Part shown: positions 10,714 to 23,746 of the stretch, piece by piece
How the letters are laid out: each line of letters opens with the position of its first letter
How positions within the stretch are numbered: the stretch's first letter is position 1
DNA from: Taenia hydatigena
Taxonomy: Eukaryota; Platyhelminthes; Cestoda; Cyclophyllidea; Taeniidae
DNA: 64,000 nucleotides
Assembly (NCBI GenBank): GCA_036345935.2
Contig: JADWOT020001313.1
Coordinates: forward strand, 95,001-159,000
Reading direction: 5' to 3'
Notes under the pieces: generated by a model
What the model saw: only the letters and a program-made list of their open reading frames with translations
Told to the model about the DNA's origin: nothing
Database searches by the model: none
Translations under genes and position numbers: made by a program

Positions 10714-13700
10714 GTGAGTTGTCAGCTACGAATCTGCTTATTTGTTTAACAGGTCTTTTACCTTTTTATTTGCGCTTCTTTTTTAGAAATCCCCCTCCTG
10801 CTAAACTACCGTCGTTCTACTCGTAGGGAGGGTCCTTGACTGAAATCTTCAGATCGTAGTTTCTCTCGAATGGGCTACTAAAAATGCGCACCCATAGATG
10901 GAGAGTAGCCATTTTTGACTTTGTGAAACTCAAAGTGTGCTTCGTGTATCCCCCATCTTTTCTCTTTTCTCCTCATGTGCCCAATTATTTCAACATCCAA
11001 ACGCACATTTCTTATGGTGAAGATTGTGTGAAACAGTTTGAGTGCTTGCATTCCGTTTATGTTTGAGCAAAGATTCTTCGCTGAAGTCAAAATGCATAGT
11101 ATGGATGGGAACATGCTGTTGACATTGAAAAGAACTCAAAGCCGTGTTGTAGAGCGAAACACAATGTGCAGAGACTGAACCGTTATTGCAGTGCAACGCA
11201 TAGTAGAGCAAGCTGTCAGACAAATCACTGCGTTCAAGCCAGTCATGGCAAAAGTTCAAATTTTTGATCACTTGCGATTGAAATTTTTTAAAGTGTATGC
11301 GATTCTCCAGTTCCATTAAACTATTATTACAAGCTATAGCATAATTATACTTTAGGATACACTAAAAAGTCTGTAAAGATGGCACAAAATTGCTTTTTTT
11401 TGGGTCAGCTTATTGTGAATTCCAGGTTCAATTGGTTTTGAGGTTGTACAGGCTACTAACGGACCTAATGTGGCCTGGAGTCAACATCAAGCCTTTTCAC
11501 ACGATTTCTACAACATTCACTTCGGTAACCCTAGTGATTGAGAAAACGCTAAAGCCGTCCCTTTGCTTCACTCTTTCATGGACAATCATTAGGCACCCCT
11601 ACCACCCTTGTCATTCTGTCTACGCCTTTTCGCTGTTATTTGGAATAAGACTTAGCGTTGCTACAGCGACTCGACTAGCGCCTCATCATGTCTCTTCAAG
11701 GCACCTCCATATCAATATTCGAGGGTGAGAGCGGAAGTATCCTAAGTTTTCTGGCCAAGCTAATATGGGACTTAGATAGAAAAGGGCATAGGTAGGGCTG
11801 ATAACTTAAAACAGTCTTTTGTTCCTTGTGGAATTCTGTCATTGCTACTGTCGTAGTGCGTATTTGACTCACCGATTAGCTGGATGGAAGGTAACTTTGC
11901 CACAGACGGATTCTTCGACGCGGCTTGATCCACCCAGACCATCGTGCTTCGCCTAGACTTCGGTGAGGAAAGCCAGCATGAAATACAGTGTGCGTCTGTA
12001 ATTGATTGTGTTATTTGTGATGAGCAATCAGACACAGGCAATGGCAAGTTCAAAGCTTTGACAGCATTGCACTTGCTGGAATCGTTTGTGTCAAGTGTTC
12101 CATCTTATCTATTTTTTGTACCAATTTCTCTCTTCCTACAACATTTGATTTCCTGTAACCAAAGGCTCGGATCTAGGACTTTCTCCATGGCCAATTGTGT
12201 GAAATGCCGATGATGTCCGTTATTGAGCACTTTAAACCCTCGCAGTCTGTTCACTTGGTTAGGCTTTTTGCATCTCGTTAAGGCCGAATTTATACTTCCT
12301 TTCTCCAAGGTCATCCATCCACCAACCTTAGAACCCGATTGGCTCTGATTCGTCCATGAAGAAACGCAGCACTCGTCGAGATTTTGTAAACGCTTTTCAA
12401 AACCAACTACTTTCTTTAAGATCAAGAAATGAAAATGAATACCTCTATGGGAACACTTTTTGTGTGACTATTACTTATTCTTGTTGTATAAGGATTACAT
12501 CATCCAGCCATTCACTCTCTCTTCTATGGCTAGAGAGAATACTGCTCTATATTCAGTGGTAGAAGTGCAAGTCGTGCAATGTCTTATAGAAATGTATCGC
12601 CACGGTGTCCGATTTACACGATGTGGAATATGATTGTTTAATTATGACCAGTAGAATTTTAGAGATATCTAATGACAATAAGTCATACCAATCTTTTTTT
12701 AGGTAATGGAAAAAAGGAAATTTTACTGAATGCATGTGACATAAGAAATTATCCTAATTTCTTAAATTGCCATTTCAAATTAAACGCATGACACGGCTTC
12801 GTGCGGTCCTTTCTGAGAGGGTTATTACCAGGGCCCTTCGTAGCTGTTTGACTGCTTTGATCATTATACCTTTTTAAGGGATATCAGCTGTGTGACAGGA
12901 ATATAAATGATAGGGGTTTTTCAGTTGGGCACAGTGCTACTTATTGGTTTCAGTAGCAGCAAAATATTTGGGGTGTAATGAAGGCTAATAAGCATCAAGC
13001 TCTACGTGAGGGTAACTCCATCGGTGCTGGACGGCATTTTCGAAGAGTCTCTGACGTCCTTATAAACTAATATTAGTATTAGGATGTGCGTAGCTTTATT
13101 TTTTGACCTAAGTCAATTCCTGGGCATCGCAAAAATGGATCAAAATTGTGTCGAGCTGTTTCCTCAAATGCCTCAACACTGTTATATTGCGATACATGAG
13201 TTTCCCTAAAAGTTCCTAATTCATTTGCAATCCATTTGGCCTGTTGTTTTCTCAAAGAAGTGTCACTAGACAGTTGTAACGTTTCGTCTTATCACTTTAG
13301 GAAAGTCTTGCACGGGTTTCATGATTCCCTTTGCGTTGGTTCGTTTATTTGTCACAACTTTAACGAGTGGAGTGGCATTTGTCCTAATACGTTGGTGACC
13401 AAAGGAGATTAGAAAGAACCTACGCATATATTTTGACAGTTTTATCTTTTCTTCCAAAAATAAGCATTATATACATCAACCGCACCTAAACTGTCTAATA
13501 TAAAACAGCCCCCTTCCCTTAAGGAAAGGAAAAACTGCTGAATTCGAGCTGCTGAGTCTTAATAAAAATCCATTCTAGATTAGAATTACAAGTAAGGGAG
13601 CAGTTGTGTATTTGTGCCAACGCAAATTTCTTTGCCAGAATGGGTCCCCCGCACATCAGGCATGCCGAAATCAAAAGCCTTTTAAACTATAGGTACCGAA

Positions 13701-16700
13701 AGTAGTGACAGAAAGAAACAGTATTCTATGCCATATTTCTTACTACTTTTGGATAAGAAAGAGAAGAGGACAGCGCTACTTCATGACCTTGATGAAAGTA
13801 TCCATGAAATGATTCATGCGTCTGATTTCTAATTTGAATCAATGCTGGTCACAGGTGAATTGGATTGTTTAAGTGCTTATTTGTGCATTACCGATCCTCT
13901 GTGCTAAACCTAGGTGCCGTTATCATTCGGTTGATACAAGAAGTACTGCAAGTAATTGTCAAACAGAACAGGCTGCTATGTTCAAATTCTGATCAACTCT
14001 AGATCTAACCAGGTGGAATATAGAGCAGCTCTACATGCTTGTGTTGTTTTAGCCTTCTTTGCTTAAATTGCCCGGGCTTTACTTTTTATCATCGCCGTCA
14101 AAGATCAACACAACTGAGTACAAATTTGAACAAATTCAAATGGAAACCAAGAAACCAGATTGCAGCTATATCCTTGTACATTCTCAGTTTTGCATAAAAA
14201 TCATGCTGATTATATTTTGGTCATTACAAACTATCAGGCATTTTAAAATGAAACTGCACGACGCAGGCGCGGAGGTAAACTAACGTCTGAGTAATTAATT
14301 AACCAATTAGTGCTTGATTGAAATAAAAAATATGCCCAGTTAAGTATTTACGCTTTCCTTGCTTGTCATCGTTTTACTGGAGACCTGCCTTTCTGTTACC
14401 TCAGCAAGCCAACAGCCTTATTCTTACTGAGATCATTTTCAGATCAAGATGGAAAAACATGGATCGCAAAAAACACTAGGGCTAATTTGCTACTGTTACA
14501 GGTTTACGGCCTTAAACATGCACGAATCCAAACCTTTTATCAAAGTCAAATAGCATTCAGCTCTTTTTTTCGGGTGGTGAAACAGGGTGAGTGATTCTTT
14601 TGTGGTTAGATATTTCTGCCTTTTCGCCTCAGAAGCTTAGAACTACAATTCTTTGGCCGTCGAATAGCCAAAGCTAAGCAATGCGTCAGATGCGGTTATA
14701 GGATGTGGCTGTTATAGCCATTCGTGTAAAGTGAACCTTGCTGTGCATTAATAATGAAAGTCTTGAGAATAAGTGTCGAATCGAATTGCCCAGTGAACAG
14801 CTATGGCTAATTAGTACGGAAGAGTGATAATAAGAAATTATGAATTACATACATTCTTATCTGAGTTGTGTGCAAAACAGTGGCAATGGCGGGATCCTGA
14901 TTCCGAATCGCTTGTTATAATGACTCACGCTCGGTAAATTGTGCTCAAGTCTGACGAGATACATTCTTGTGGAATTCAGGACCAGGTATTTTACTTTTGC
15001 CAAATATTGCCTAGTAATCAGGATTTGTTTTTTTTCTATTTTAAGTATGGAGCTTGCTTTTACCATTACAACAGCAATTTAATGCAGCAAAGGATCCAAC
15101 TAATTGAAGTGGAGAAAAGCGAATCCCGCCATTTACATTGAAAACAATGCAAAAATTATTTAGCTCAAAACTTGCTTTACTTTCACCTGCATGACCAAAC
15201 AAGTAAGATCACAAAATTTTTTTGAGAACGAATTTGCTTCAACTCATATAAGTAACCATATTTGGTAAAAAATTTTATTTGTTAACATTCCCAATCGTTT
15301 TTGCCTTTAAAATGATGTTGCGACAGCGTCTTTTATCCATCCTTCTCAAACATCACCCTATTCAAATCGAGTGATGGATATCCCGTGCTTTATTACACAC
15401 ATCACTCCCATTCTCGCTCATTTGACAATGCTATAGCGCATTGCAGGCACTCATTCGCACAAATCTCTATGTGTGATATGAAGTGACGCAAAAGGCGATC
15501 TCGGATGCACTTACATAAAGAGCTATAGCGTCTATCGATGTGCTGTCGCTAGCATCAAGGTACTGAATACACGTGTTCTTTAAGAGATATGTCCTGCTTT
15601 GTGTTTGATATCCAAACGACGAGGCGAAGGCATTATCTTTGCTGCATTCTCTAAGTCGAAGAGTAGATCATACGATCGATCAAAGTTTACCTAATGACGT
15701 TTTTGTGGGAGTATCAGTATCCTTTCAATACACCTTTCCCATCAGAAGTCACAATCTACAATAGCTGAAATCGGACATCTCATAGATAAAGTTACAACTT
15801 CATAACTGTGCCAACACGGAAACACTTTTGTCGCAAACGAAGTGCTTTACCTTGAAAGTGAGTGCCTAGTCCACTAGCAGTGCTTATAAGCCTTATATTT
15901 TGAGGTCCCTTCTCAGCGACTAAACAGCTTAATTCTGCTAAGGCGGAATTTTGCTGCTGTGATTCGGAGCTAGTAATAGGGCTTCTAAGTGGTAGCAGAT
16001 AGTAGAATGCCTTCGCATGAGTGTTCTCCTTTTATTGTTATTGCCCAGTGCATATAAGCCTTCTGTTTTCGTCAAAGAAATATGAGGGCAGAAGTTGCAA
16101 TCCACAATGCAGTGGTAGTCATTCGATTTGATGAGCTGTAAAGATAAAAGCTAACCCCACATGCATCTACTTTTAAACTTCGCTGCTTGACATCTACCTA
16201 GTGTTGTCGATTCAAGTTAAATTAGATAAACTTGGCGGCAATAAGTCTTGTCTATTATTATGATAAATATACTTTTATTTTGTTAGTTGCAATTAAGGAC
16301 TGATGCCCATTTACAGTGATCAAACTCAGAGCGTGCTCCCATAACGCAGTTTGGAGTCTTAAAATCATTAAGGTAATGCTAGTCTGTTAATGAACCTGCA
16401 GAAATGGTATTTGCTATAGGGCAGTGAAAGAGATGTAAAAGAGGTGAATGCAGTAGATCAAGCCGACATGAATTAGCGCAATCAGATTTTTAATGTATCA
16501 TTCACAGAAAAGGCTGCGGCACAGCAATGCGCGCAGAATCTCGTCCCAACCCAACTAAAGCTCATAGATTGACTAGCTTATAATTATCGTTCCGTCAACA
16601 ATGAAGCCTTTCAGAATGCCACATTTGACATTCAATTAACTCGGTGAAGACAAAGAATCTACATAACAATAGAGCAGGTAAGCCTTCCACTTATATGTCA

Positions 16701-17682
16701 AAGGCGATAACAGTGAACATCGGAGTATCCTCTTTGACCCGCAAAGTAAGCGACTTCAATGGAATCGCTAGAGGTGGGAGAGCAGAATTAGAAAGAATTG
16801 GGAAGCAATAGGTAGGGACTAGAAAGAGGCGCCACATCGTTTCTTTAATAACCCTTGATGAGGCATAATGCTGGTTGTCCATTGAAAATCAGATTTTCGA
16901 CTTCATTCAGGGTGATAGAAGAACAACCCTAAACCAAAAATGCTTGCTTTACTAATGCGGTGGGACGTGTTCACTGTAAGGAGAGTGCAAAAAGGCCAGC
17001 TAATTACATTCGGTGCTTGCGCAAATTAATGCGCGATTTGATTTTGTCGATTAGAGCCTATTCAGGAAGGCTTGAGAAATCGCAGGGCTTTTTTACTGCC
17101 ACATAAATATTACGTAGACGTCAAGGGAAATTTTGATTTGAATAATTTTTAGTCGTTAAAATGCGCCTAGCATTGTTACGCTAGTAAATCAATGCAATAA
17201 ATTTTGTTTTGTGCGTTATATTGACGTTCTATAGGAGGCGTTTGGCATTTACTGTCTAGTCTCCATTGTCAGATGCATTCCGTTGTAATCTCTAGTGAAT
17301 ATTTTAGATATATCATATTGCATAAGTTTGTGTTTCATTGACTGCTGAACATTAAATCGGTAATCTGCGTTCCACTTTTAGTTTGCGAAGATGGTTTGTT
17401 TTAAGATGATGGCGAGAGAAAACAACAATGTAAATGATCATGCCTATGGTTGTGCTCAAAGAAAGTGTGTACTGCAAATCTGGCTGTGCCAAGCTAGTTA
17501 AGGCAAACCTCGCATTACATTGAGTTAAGTCAAATTTCTTAGGCAGATTTGATAGTAATAGACATCGGCATGGCGCCATTTAGTGATCAAGAGTTGCGTG
17601 TGGTTCTGCGAGTCATTAGTTTTGAGTATGCTGTGCATTTGAATGCAAATGTGATGATTGTGCACTCATTTTCCTGTTTCAG
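10714..17682. other. long intergenic region, nothing recognised
   Basis: About 7 kb of AT-rich sequence with only short unsupported open frames (the longest is 112 codons, 11390-11728, with composition that does not look coding). No tRNA, no long repeat pair and no exon with both good splice sites and coding-like composition was found by eye. Confidence 0.45.
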
Positions 17683-17824
17683 TGCAATCAATCTAACAGA
17701 TTTGGCTTACTCCTCATGGATACATAGCCATCTATGTGATTTGCCAGCAGACTTGCTCTTAATAAAAGAAGAGAGCTTTTCCTTAAGTGCTATCGTCTGT
17801 TATCCCGGTCAGTGTCACACGTAA
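17683..17824 (+). CDS. possible terminal exon, product unknown
   Basis: A pyrimidine-rich acceptor (TTTTCCTGTTTCAG) precedes 17683. The frame entered after one base reads AINLTDLAYSSWIHSHLCDL... for 46 codons and ends in TAA. The same frame is open for 45 codons upstream as well, so the acceptor is suggestive rather than decisive. No poly(A) signal close by and no recognised domain. Confidence 0.22.
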
Positions 17825-18129
17825 GAGTGGTTAGTCGCTTAAAAATTAGAAAATCGAGTTCGAAATGCTAAAATGAATGGTTGCAGTGCAAAGCATAAGG
17901 ACAGATCAGTGAAAAAGGTCATGTTTTCTTGGTACAAAGGCAGCACACAGAAGACGTTCTCATGTATGGGGTTGAACAGGGGCTGCAAATTACCACGCTG
18001 TACAAGCAAAGCCGCACTACTTATTTGGAGTTGAAATGAAGATACGTAGAATTAAAGCAATTTTTATAACGCTTGAAGCGGGCTGTGTTTATTGTTTGCT
18101 AAATAAGCAGAGAATAGGCACTACGTCAA

Positions 18130-18400
18130 ATGCACACAAGCTGTCCTATCACCGGGCTCTGAGACACTTTCCACACCGCAGCGCGGTAGCGATTATTCAA
18201 AATGCGGAAAAGAAGGAGGGCCCTCACAAAAGGTGATCGCGAAACGGATATATTAGGCATGATTGCTGCGGGAGGAAAGAACAAGTGTTGCAGGTTAAAA
18301 CACATGGAGAAGTGTGCCAATTGGGAAACAGAGTAGAATTTGAGATAAAGGAATAAGTAAGAAACGGTTAGAATGGTAGATTGCAAGGCGATGCTGAAGT
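18130..18400 (+). repeat. weak dispersed repeat, related to about 48790-49050
   Basis: Short conserved blocks in the same order and orientation link this region to 48.8-49.05 kb: TTTCCACACC / TTGCCACACC, GCGATTATTCAAAATGCGG / GTGATTATTCAGAATGCGG, and ATGGTAGATTGCAAGGC / ATGGTAGAGTGCAAGGT. Identity between the blocks is low, so boundaries are approximate. Confidence 0.45.
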
Positions 18401-19432
18401 AATTGAAGCGAATTTTAATTTTTGAGCTTTGTGTGCTTAACTAACGGAAGTCATTGCGATAAACTCAATTGTGCAATTATTTTTGAAGAAAACCCAGTTA
18501 ACCGATTCTAGAACTGAAGTGCACACAGCAAGCAGAACTAGCAAGACTCATGCTACTTTTTCTTGTTAATTAATACCGGATACTTACGGCCAAACTAGCC
18601 TTTTCAAGACAAAAGATATATAAGGTAATGAGAACTTGATGCAAATGCACCGCTTAACGCCTGGCAAGCGGCCACCATCTATACCTTTAAGTCATTTCAA
18701 CTGCCTACCCCTTTTATTACCCCCATTCATTATGGGCTGCTTTTAGTTTTGGAATCGCTTAAAGGTTCCTTTAACTCAAGTAGTGTAACATGAAAACTGC
18801 TGTCTATCCCTTTTATATGCTCATCCAACAGCTAGAAGAGCCACACCCATAAAACATAGGCATAAAGTGTTTTGAGACACTTAAGAGGCTTTCATGAAAA
18901 ATTATTCAGTGGATCAAGCAAATTGGATCCCAGACATTGCCGTTTACAACTATCATTGCAAAGTTGCACTTCTTTAAATTATTTTAGTTAGCCATTATAA
19001 AAACCATGGTATCTCTCTTTCTCTATTAGTGATTTATATCAAGTGGAATTAAACGGCACAACATAAAACCCGGATTTCGAATTGCATTTTAAACATTACC
19101 CTCCATTAGTTTATATCAAAAATGTCATTTGCTACTAAAACTTTATAAGTACGGCGACTTTCCCGAAGGGAATAGAAAAGAAGTCAGTGGCCTCCAAGCG
19201 ACTTTTGCAGTACAGAAGTAGGCAAACGTAGGACTCTACTTTACTCAGAAAGTGTTAAGGATTTTTAACGCAGTCTATTGTCCCCCTGATTATGTTGTGC
19301 CTTGTAGTTAGTTTTGCCTTATTTATTGACATACAATCACTCCCATTATACATATATTGTAATTTGCTAAATTCGTGATAAAGGAAAAGTATAGTCGGCA
19401 TCCAATTTATACCAATTTTGTTTTATGCACAG

Positions 19433-19623
19433 GCATGCTCTACGGTAGATCATCAATAGTGTTTCCTCTACGGGATGCAAACGAGACACCCGTTTTTGCA
19501 ATGTGTCGCGATCAAACTATGAAACTTCAAGCCGTACAAAAGAGACTTTGTGCTTGTAGGCAAAGTGCAACCAATTTTACCTTAGTTTTCCACGAACAAA
19601 CAAACGCAGATACGTGTATCTAG
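19433..19623 (+). CDS. possible terminal exon, product unknown
   Basis: The acceptor TTTTATGCACAG precedes 19433. After two bases the frame reads MLYGRSSIVFPLRDANETPV... for 62 codons, ending in TAG at 19621. Composition is mixed, with charged residues and a Cys-rich patch (KRLCACRQS), which looks coding. There is no AATAAA directly downstream. No family recognised and no upstream exon identified. Confidence 0.35.
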
Positions 19624-20223
19624 AATAACGTCGACTTGCAGCAAGATTCGACGAATGGGATTGTTTTACGCATTAGTAAGCAGAGTTAATAACGGATTTA
19701 AGTGGAAGATTATGCAATGCTCATCATTTATTTTAAAATCATAAACTGACTCAATTCGGCATCACGAGACCCATCATCGACTAAAAATAACTCAAGCTGA
19801 GTTTACTACAACTATTTATGCGGGTGAAACGGGTATAACTGTCTTTAGTAGAGAAGAAATATAGGGCTACGTTATGGGTAAAATGTTCTTAATTCTGTCA
19901 TTATTGATTGAAAAACGCACAGTTTATAAATTGCTTACAGATTGAAGGACTGGCTGACCAAATGCCTATTCGTTCGATTGATGTTTTGCCAAAAATAAGG
20001 TTTGAAAAATGGATACACTTGATGGTAGTTGCATTCGCTTGCATATCTTCTACTTGGAAAATCCCCTACAACTTTAGGAATACACATTCTAGTATAAAAC
20101 CTCATAGCCTCCTTTTATACCTAATGGATTAAGCTGCTGTTTATTATTCCTTATCCGATTGCGAGTTAAGGTGGTTACAAGCCCCCTCTTTCTCCTTTGC
20201 AGCAATTTAATGATCCCTTTTCC

Positions 20224-20310
20224 TAAAGGTGTGCGATTTGTTTCGTCGAGAAGTAGAGAAAAATCCGGAGCCATCGATGGAGTCGGATGAGTGGAACGCC
20301 TACGTGTAGG
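20224..20310 (+). CDS. weak exon candidate, product unknown
   Basis: After a possible acceptor CCTTTTCCTAAAG the frame VCDLFRREVEKNPEPSMESD... is open to a TAG at about 20308. It is short and charged, and an overlapping frame on each strand is also open, so it is only a candidate. Confidence 0.15.
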
Positions 20311-20430
20311 CCATTTACGCTCTTCCCATCAAAAGCCTCGTTATAGACTTAACTGCATGAGTCCGTGCATCGATAGATAAATCGGTAAGGCAACCTAATG
20401 TACAGAGGCTTATGTCTGTTATCAAGATAA

Positions 20431-21008
20431 GCTGCCAGACGTAATTCTGAGTGCCACAGCCTCATCGCTACTCTCTGCAGCCTATACGCCCAAGACAGTA
20501 AGGCAGACCATCACCCAGCTGACAGCCGTTCGACCAACACATCTTGTAGTCAACAATCCGCCTTTCGGTGGCCCTCAAGACACCCGTTATCACGTTCATT
20601 GTTGCAGAGTCAGTCAATCGGCCTGCCTGTAAGGATGCACCTGGTCGGCCTATACCTTGATGCCCATCGGCTTCTAGCCTTTTTCGGCAGCAGTATCGCC
20701 TGCATGTTAAGCAGCACACCATCCTGCACGACCGTTACACCGCCCAGCAACTTGTTCGACTTCCCGTTGTTCGAATGGCCAACTGCAGTTGACAAGGTGT
20801 GATGTGCGTTTTCTTGTTGTCGCACGCAGCATTACCCGCCAGATCAACCACTTCGACGGCTAAGCACTCGAGCACAGCAGCCAAGTCTAATTATGCACTT
20901 TGTGAATGCGAGAAAGTGGCTCCTTGTTTAAAAGAGGACCTATGCGCATTACTTCGGTATTACCTTCTCAATATTCACCCTCCAGAATATTGGACCAGTC
21001 TTTGCTGA
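20431..21008 (+). CDS. GC-richer block with overlapping open frames, probable coding or decayed coding sequence
   Basis: Base composition is clearly richer in G and C here than in the flanks. One plus frame is open from 20431 to 20802 (124 codons without an early ATG). A second plus frame has a good acceptor at 20480, reads [16 protein letters not shown]... and meets a GTAAGG donor at 20629. The minus strand is open for 84 codons (20722-20468). After an acceptor at about 20837 a Cys-containing frame ([19 protein letters not shown]) runs to TGA at 21008, and the phase 0 frame there also reads plausibly ([17 protein letters not shown]) and would match a donor at GACAAG|GTGTGA. Several frames are compatible, so the exon model is undecided. 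No domain recognised. Confidence 0.3.
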
Positions 21009-21438
21009 ACATTGTGTGGTTAATAAGGTGAGTGCTCTATTTATTCGCCAGTGTTAAAAGCGTATTGAATGAATGACTCGGCGCATTCGTTGTAATCTGT
21101 AGAATAACTCCCATTCACAATCTAGTTTGCTTATTCAGACCTAACACGCTACACCGGATTTTACAAGGCGGCCTAGAATACCTCAACCCATCCCACTTTA
21201 TTCTTTGCTGACCAATTATATGAGAGGTTATATGGATTCGATGCCCATCATTACGTAAGTTGGGGCTCCTAATTGCGTAAGGGGGACAAGATTTAATTAA
21301 GTAGATTTTTCGTTTATGACGAATGCTGTGCTTACTTATCCGCTAATGTAAAAAGGCTCAATTTTTAGAAGATTAGCAGGCTGAAGTGAATTGAAGGGCA
21401 TGCGATCTGCCAATTCAACAAGAACGAAACCGTCGGTT
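21009..21438. other. spacer, nothing recognised
   Basis: A GTGAGT donor follows the stop at 21008 by about 20 bases, which could mean that the exon above uses another frame. Otherwise AT-rich sequence without features up to the tandem duplication. Confidence 0.35.
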
Positions 21439-23745
21439 GCATGTAAGGGGACATTTGGAGCGCGGTCAACTTATGGCAAAATCTACCTTGCATAAGTTAA
21501 GTCGACGAATGCATCTTTTAAGAAACATGTGCCTTTACAAGAATTTTCTTACCTAAAAACACTACGACTATGCATTACATGTTATTCTTCTTTTTAATTC
21601 TACCTAGTAAGGAAAGCTCTGTACACATAAGCGCCTAGAATGCGATACAGCACCGCCTAACCATACGTGATATGAGCCATACCTGCAGTGGCGACGGAGG
21701 TATCCACTGCTGGATTCGAAGTAGAGGTTATGCATGGAAAGAATGGTTAAAAGACATTGTCGTCACGTTCTATTCGGAGGTACAACTGGATGACGTGTGA
21801 AGAAAATTCTAAAAATTTTTAAATATGGTATCATGCATATGTGCAGTGGTAAATTTTATCCAAAATTATTTATGGATCGTAGTCATCTGATTCTGTATGT
21901 TGAATAAAATGTATCACGAGTCATTTATAAACAAAATAAATGCGTATGATGTATGCGATTTCCAAGACATAAGTCGACAGCAGTTCGTACTTTTGGAAAG
22001 TGGAGAGATCTTTTAATCAATTGATTCCCTCATCACTCTAAAGGCCACTGGTGGTAACCACCTTTTTCTTCGGTAAGATATTACACACTACACCTCATCA
22101 AGACGCCATGACTTTGGCAAAATTGGAACCTGTTCCGAAAAAGGACTAGGTCATTCGAATTACTCTGGATTACTTATTGAAAATCATAGTGCGGTTCTTA
22201 AACTCTACATAAATGTATCTCGTCCGGATTAAGCATGATTTTCCGAGCACAGCTATTCATCGAATTGTTCAGAGACAGAATTCCGGCTTTGCCATTGTCT
22301 TACATTCAACTTAAGTGAGAATAAAATTGCATTTTATGGTTACTAATCATGGCTTTGTGCATAAATTAGCAATAGTTGTGTGCTAGACTATCTAACTTCA
22401 CCAATTACGTCAAAGAGTTTAATCATTAATGCGCAACAAAAAATGCTTTTAATTGGTTGCTACAATGCCCACGTCCGTAAACTACGTTTCAAATAAATGG
22501 TCAGGTTATTTAGCAGTCACAGGATTGTTGTTAGACGTTTTCGAGACAAGGAATAAAAGGAGTTAACAACAGAGGAGCTGCCTACCATATTTCACCTGAA
22601 TAGAAGAGATTAATCGATGCTAAGTTTTAACTAGTGGTGTAGACCGGTTCACGCACAGGTCAGTAAACTTGTAAACCTAGCGAATTAGCCATAGTGCAAT
22701 GCACTCAATATTTTTCACGTTTCGATTTTGAAACATTTATAATAAAGCTCGGCGGTTGACTTACTACCGTAGTATACACGCAGGTCTCCGTTAAAATAAC
22801 ATCATTTTGGGTTATGCAGTTGAAAATGGAGTGTGCTGTAACGAATAGGGGAGAAAGCGCGGGTGTTAATTGCGCCATAGCTTTTAATTCGATCTGGAAT
22901 TAGTTAAAGCTGGGTATCAAATGTTAGCTTACTTCCGTGGCCGTGAAGCGCATTAGATAGGATCAACTGCAATGCAATGCGAATGATTTTGATACAATCT
23001 GCAATCTACTTTTAGCTTTTGTGCACAATAGTTTAAGTTTTTACTTATGGCTAACCCATATTGAAGGAGCCCATTTTGGCAAAGGGAGCTAAATTAACAC
23101 AAGTATACAGAGCTGTGCTGAATGTGTTTGCTCGGATGCAGAAGTTACGAGAATTACAGCATAGCATCTTATTTGCTTCAGTAATTGCTTGCAGTTGTTT
23201 CCTCATCAACTTATAAAATTAGTGTATAGTCAACAATAAAAGCGTCTAGGTTGGCACGGAAAATTGTCAATGCACTTTCCTGTGACCAAAATAGTCTAAG
23301 CTGACAATGAGACGCATTTTTCAATCCATAAAAGCTTCTAGCAAGGGGATAAAGCAGCATTCCACTCCCTCTCCTTTGGTCAAAACAGATCAGAAATGAG
23401 ACTTCGCATCCTGCTTCCTTATGTAACTTGCTTGTGGTAGTTCACACTTTAAAATTTAGTTGTGGGAAATTGCGACAATTATATTGAGGTAAGAAACTCA
23501 GAGGTAGCAAGGACTCAGAGCTCTGTTCATTTTTGCTCATGTTGATCCGAAATTGATTAAAATTAGGAACCAACAGCCCAATTCTGTCTGTAAGAGATAA
23601 CGGCAGCTTTTTTACAACCACGCGATGCAGGTGTGGCCAGGAGGGTAATCTATAAGAATGATCTTCTTCATCGTTTTTGATCCAGAACCATACAGTTTTA
23701 AGGCTCATAACACAACTAACAACCACGCACATGCATTCGAAGTTT
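21439..23745 (+). repeat. 2307-base tandem repeat unit, copy A
   Basis: The unit begins GCATGTAAGGGGACATTTGG and ends ATTCGAAGTTT. Copy B (23747-26053) is exactly the same length and matches base for base apart from substitutions. The first about 235 bases differ at about 19 positions (around 8%), nearly all transitions, while the remaining about 2070 bases differ at roughly 50 positions (2-3%). Both copies carry a minus-strand open frame near the right end (LPLSLTDRIGLLVPNFNQF). It is preserved, but the unit contains no recognisable protein or RNA gene. Confidence 0.9.
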
Positions 23746-23746
23746 N
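23746..23746. other. single ambiguous base (N) exactly at the tandem junction
   Basis: The only N noticed in the window sits between the last base of copy A and the first base of copy B. This is what a collapsed contig join or a gap placeholder would look like, so the order and number of copies depend on how the assembly was built. Confidence 0.95.
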
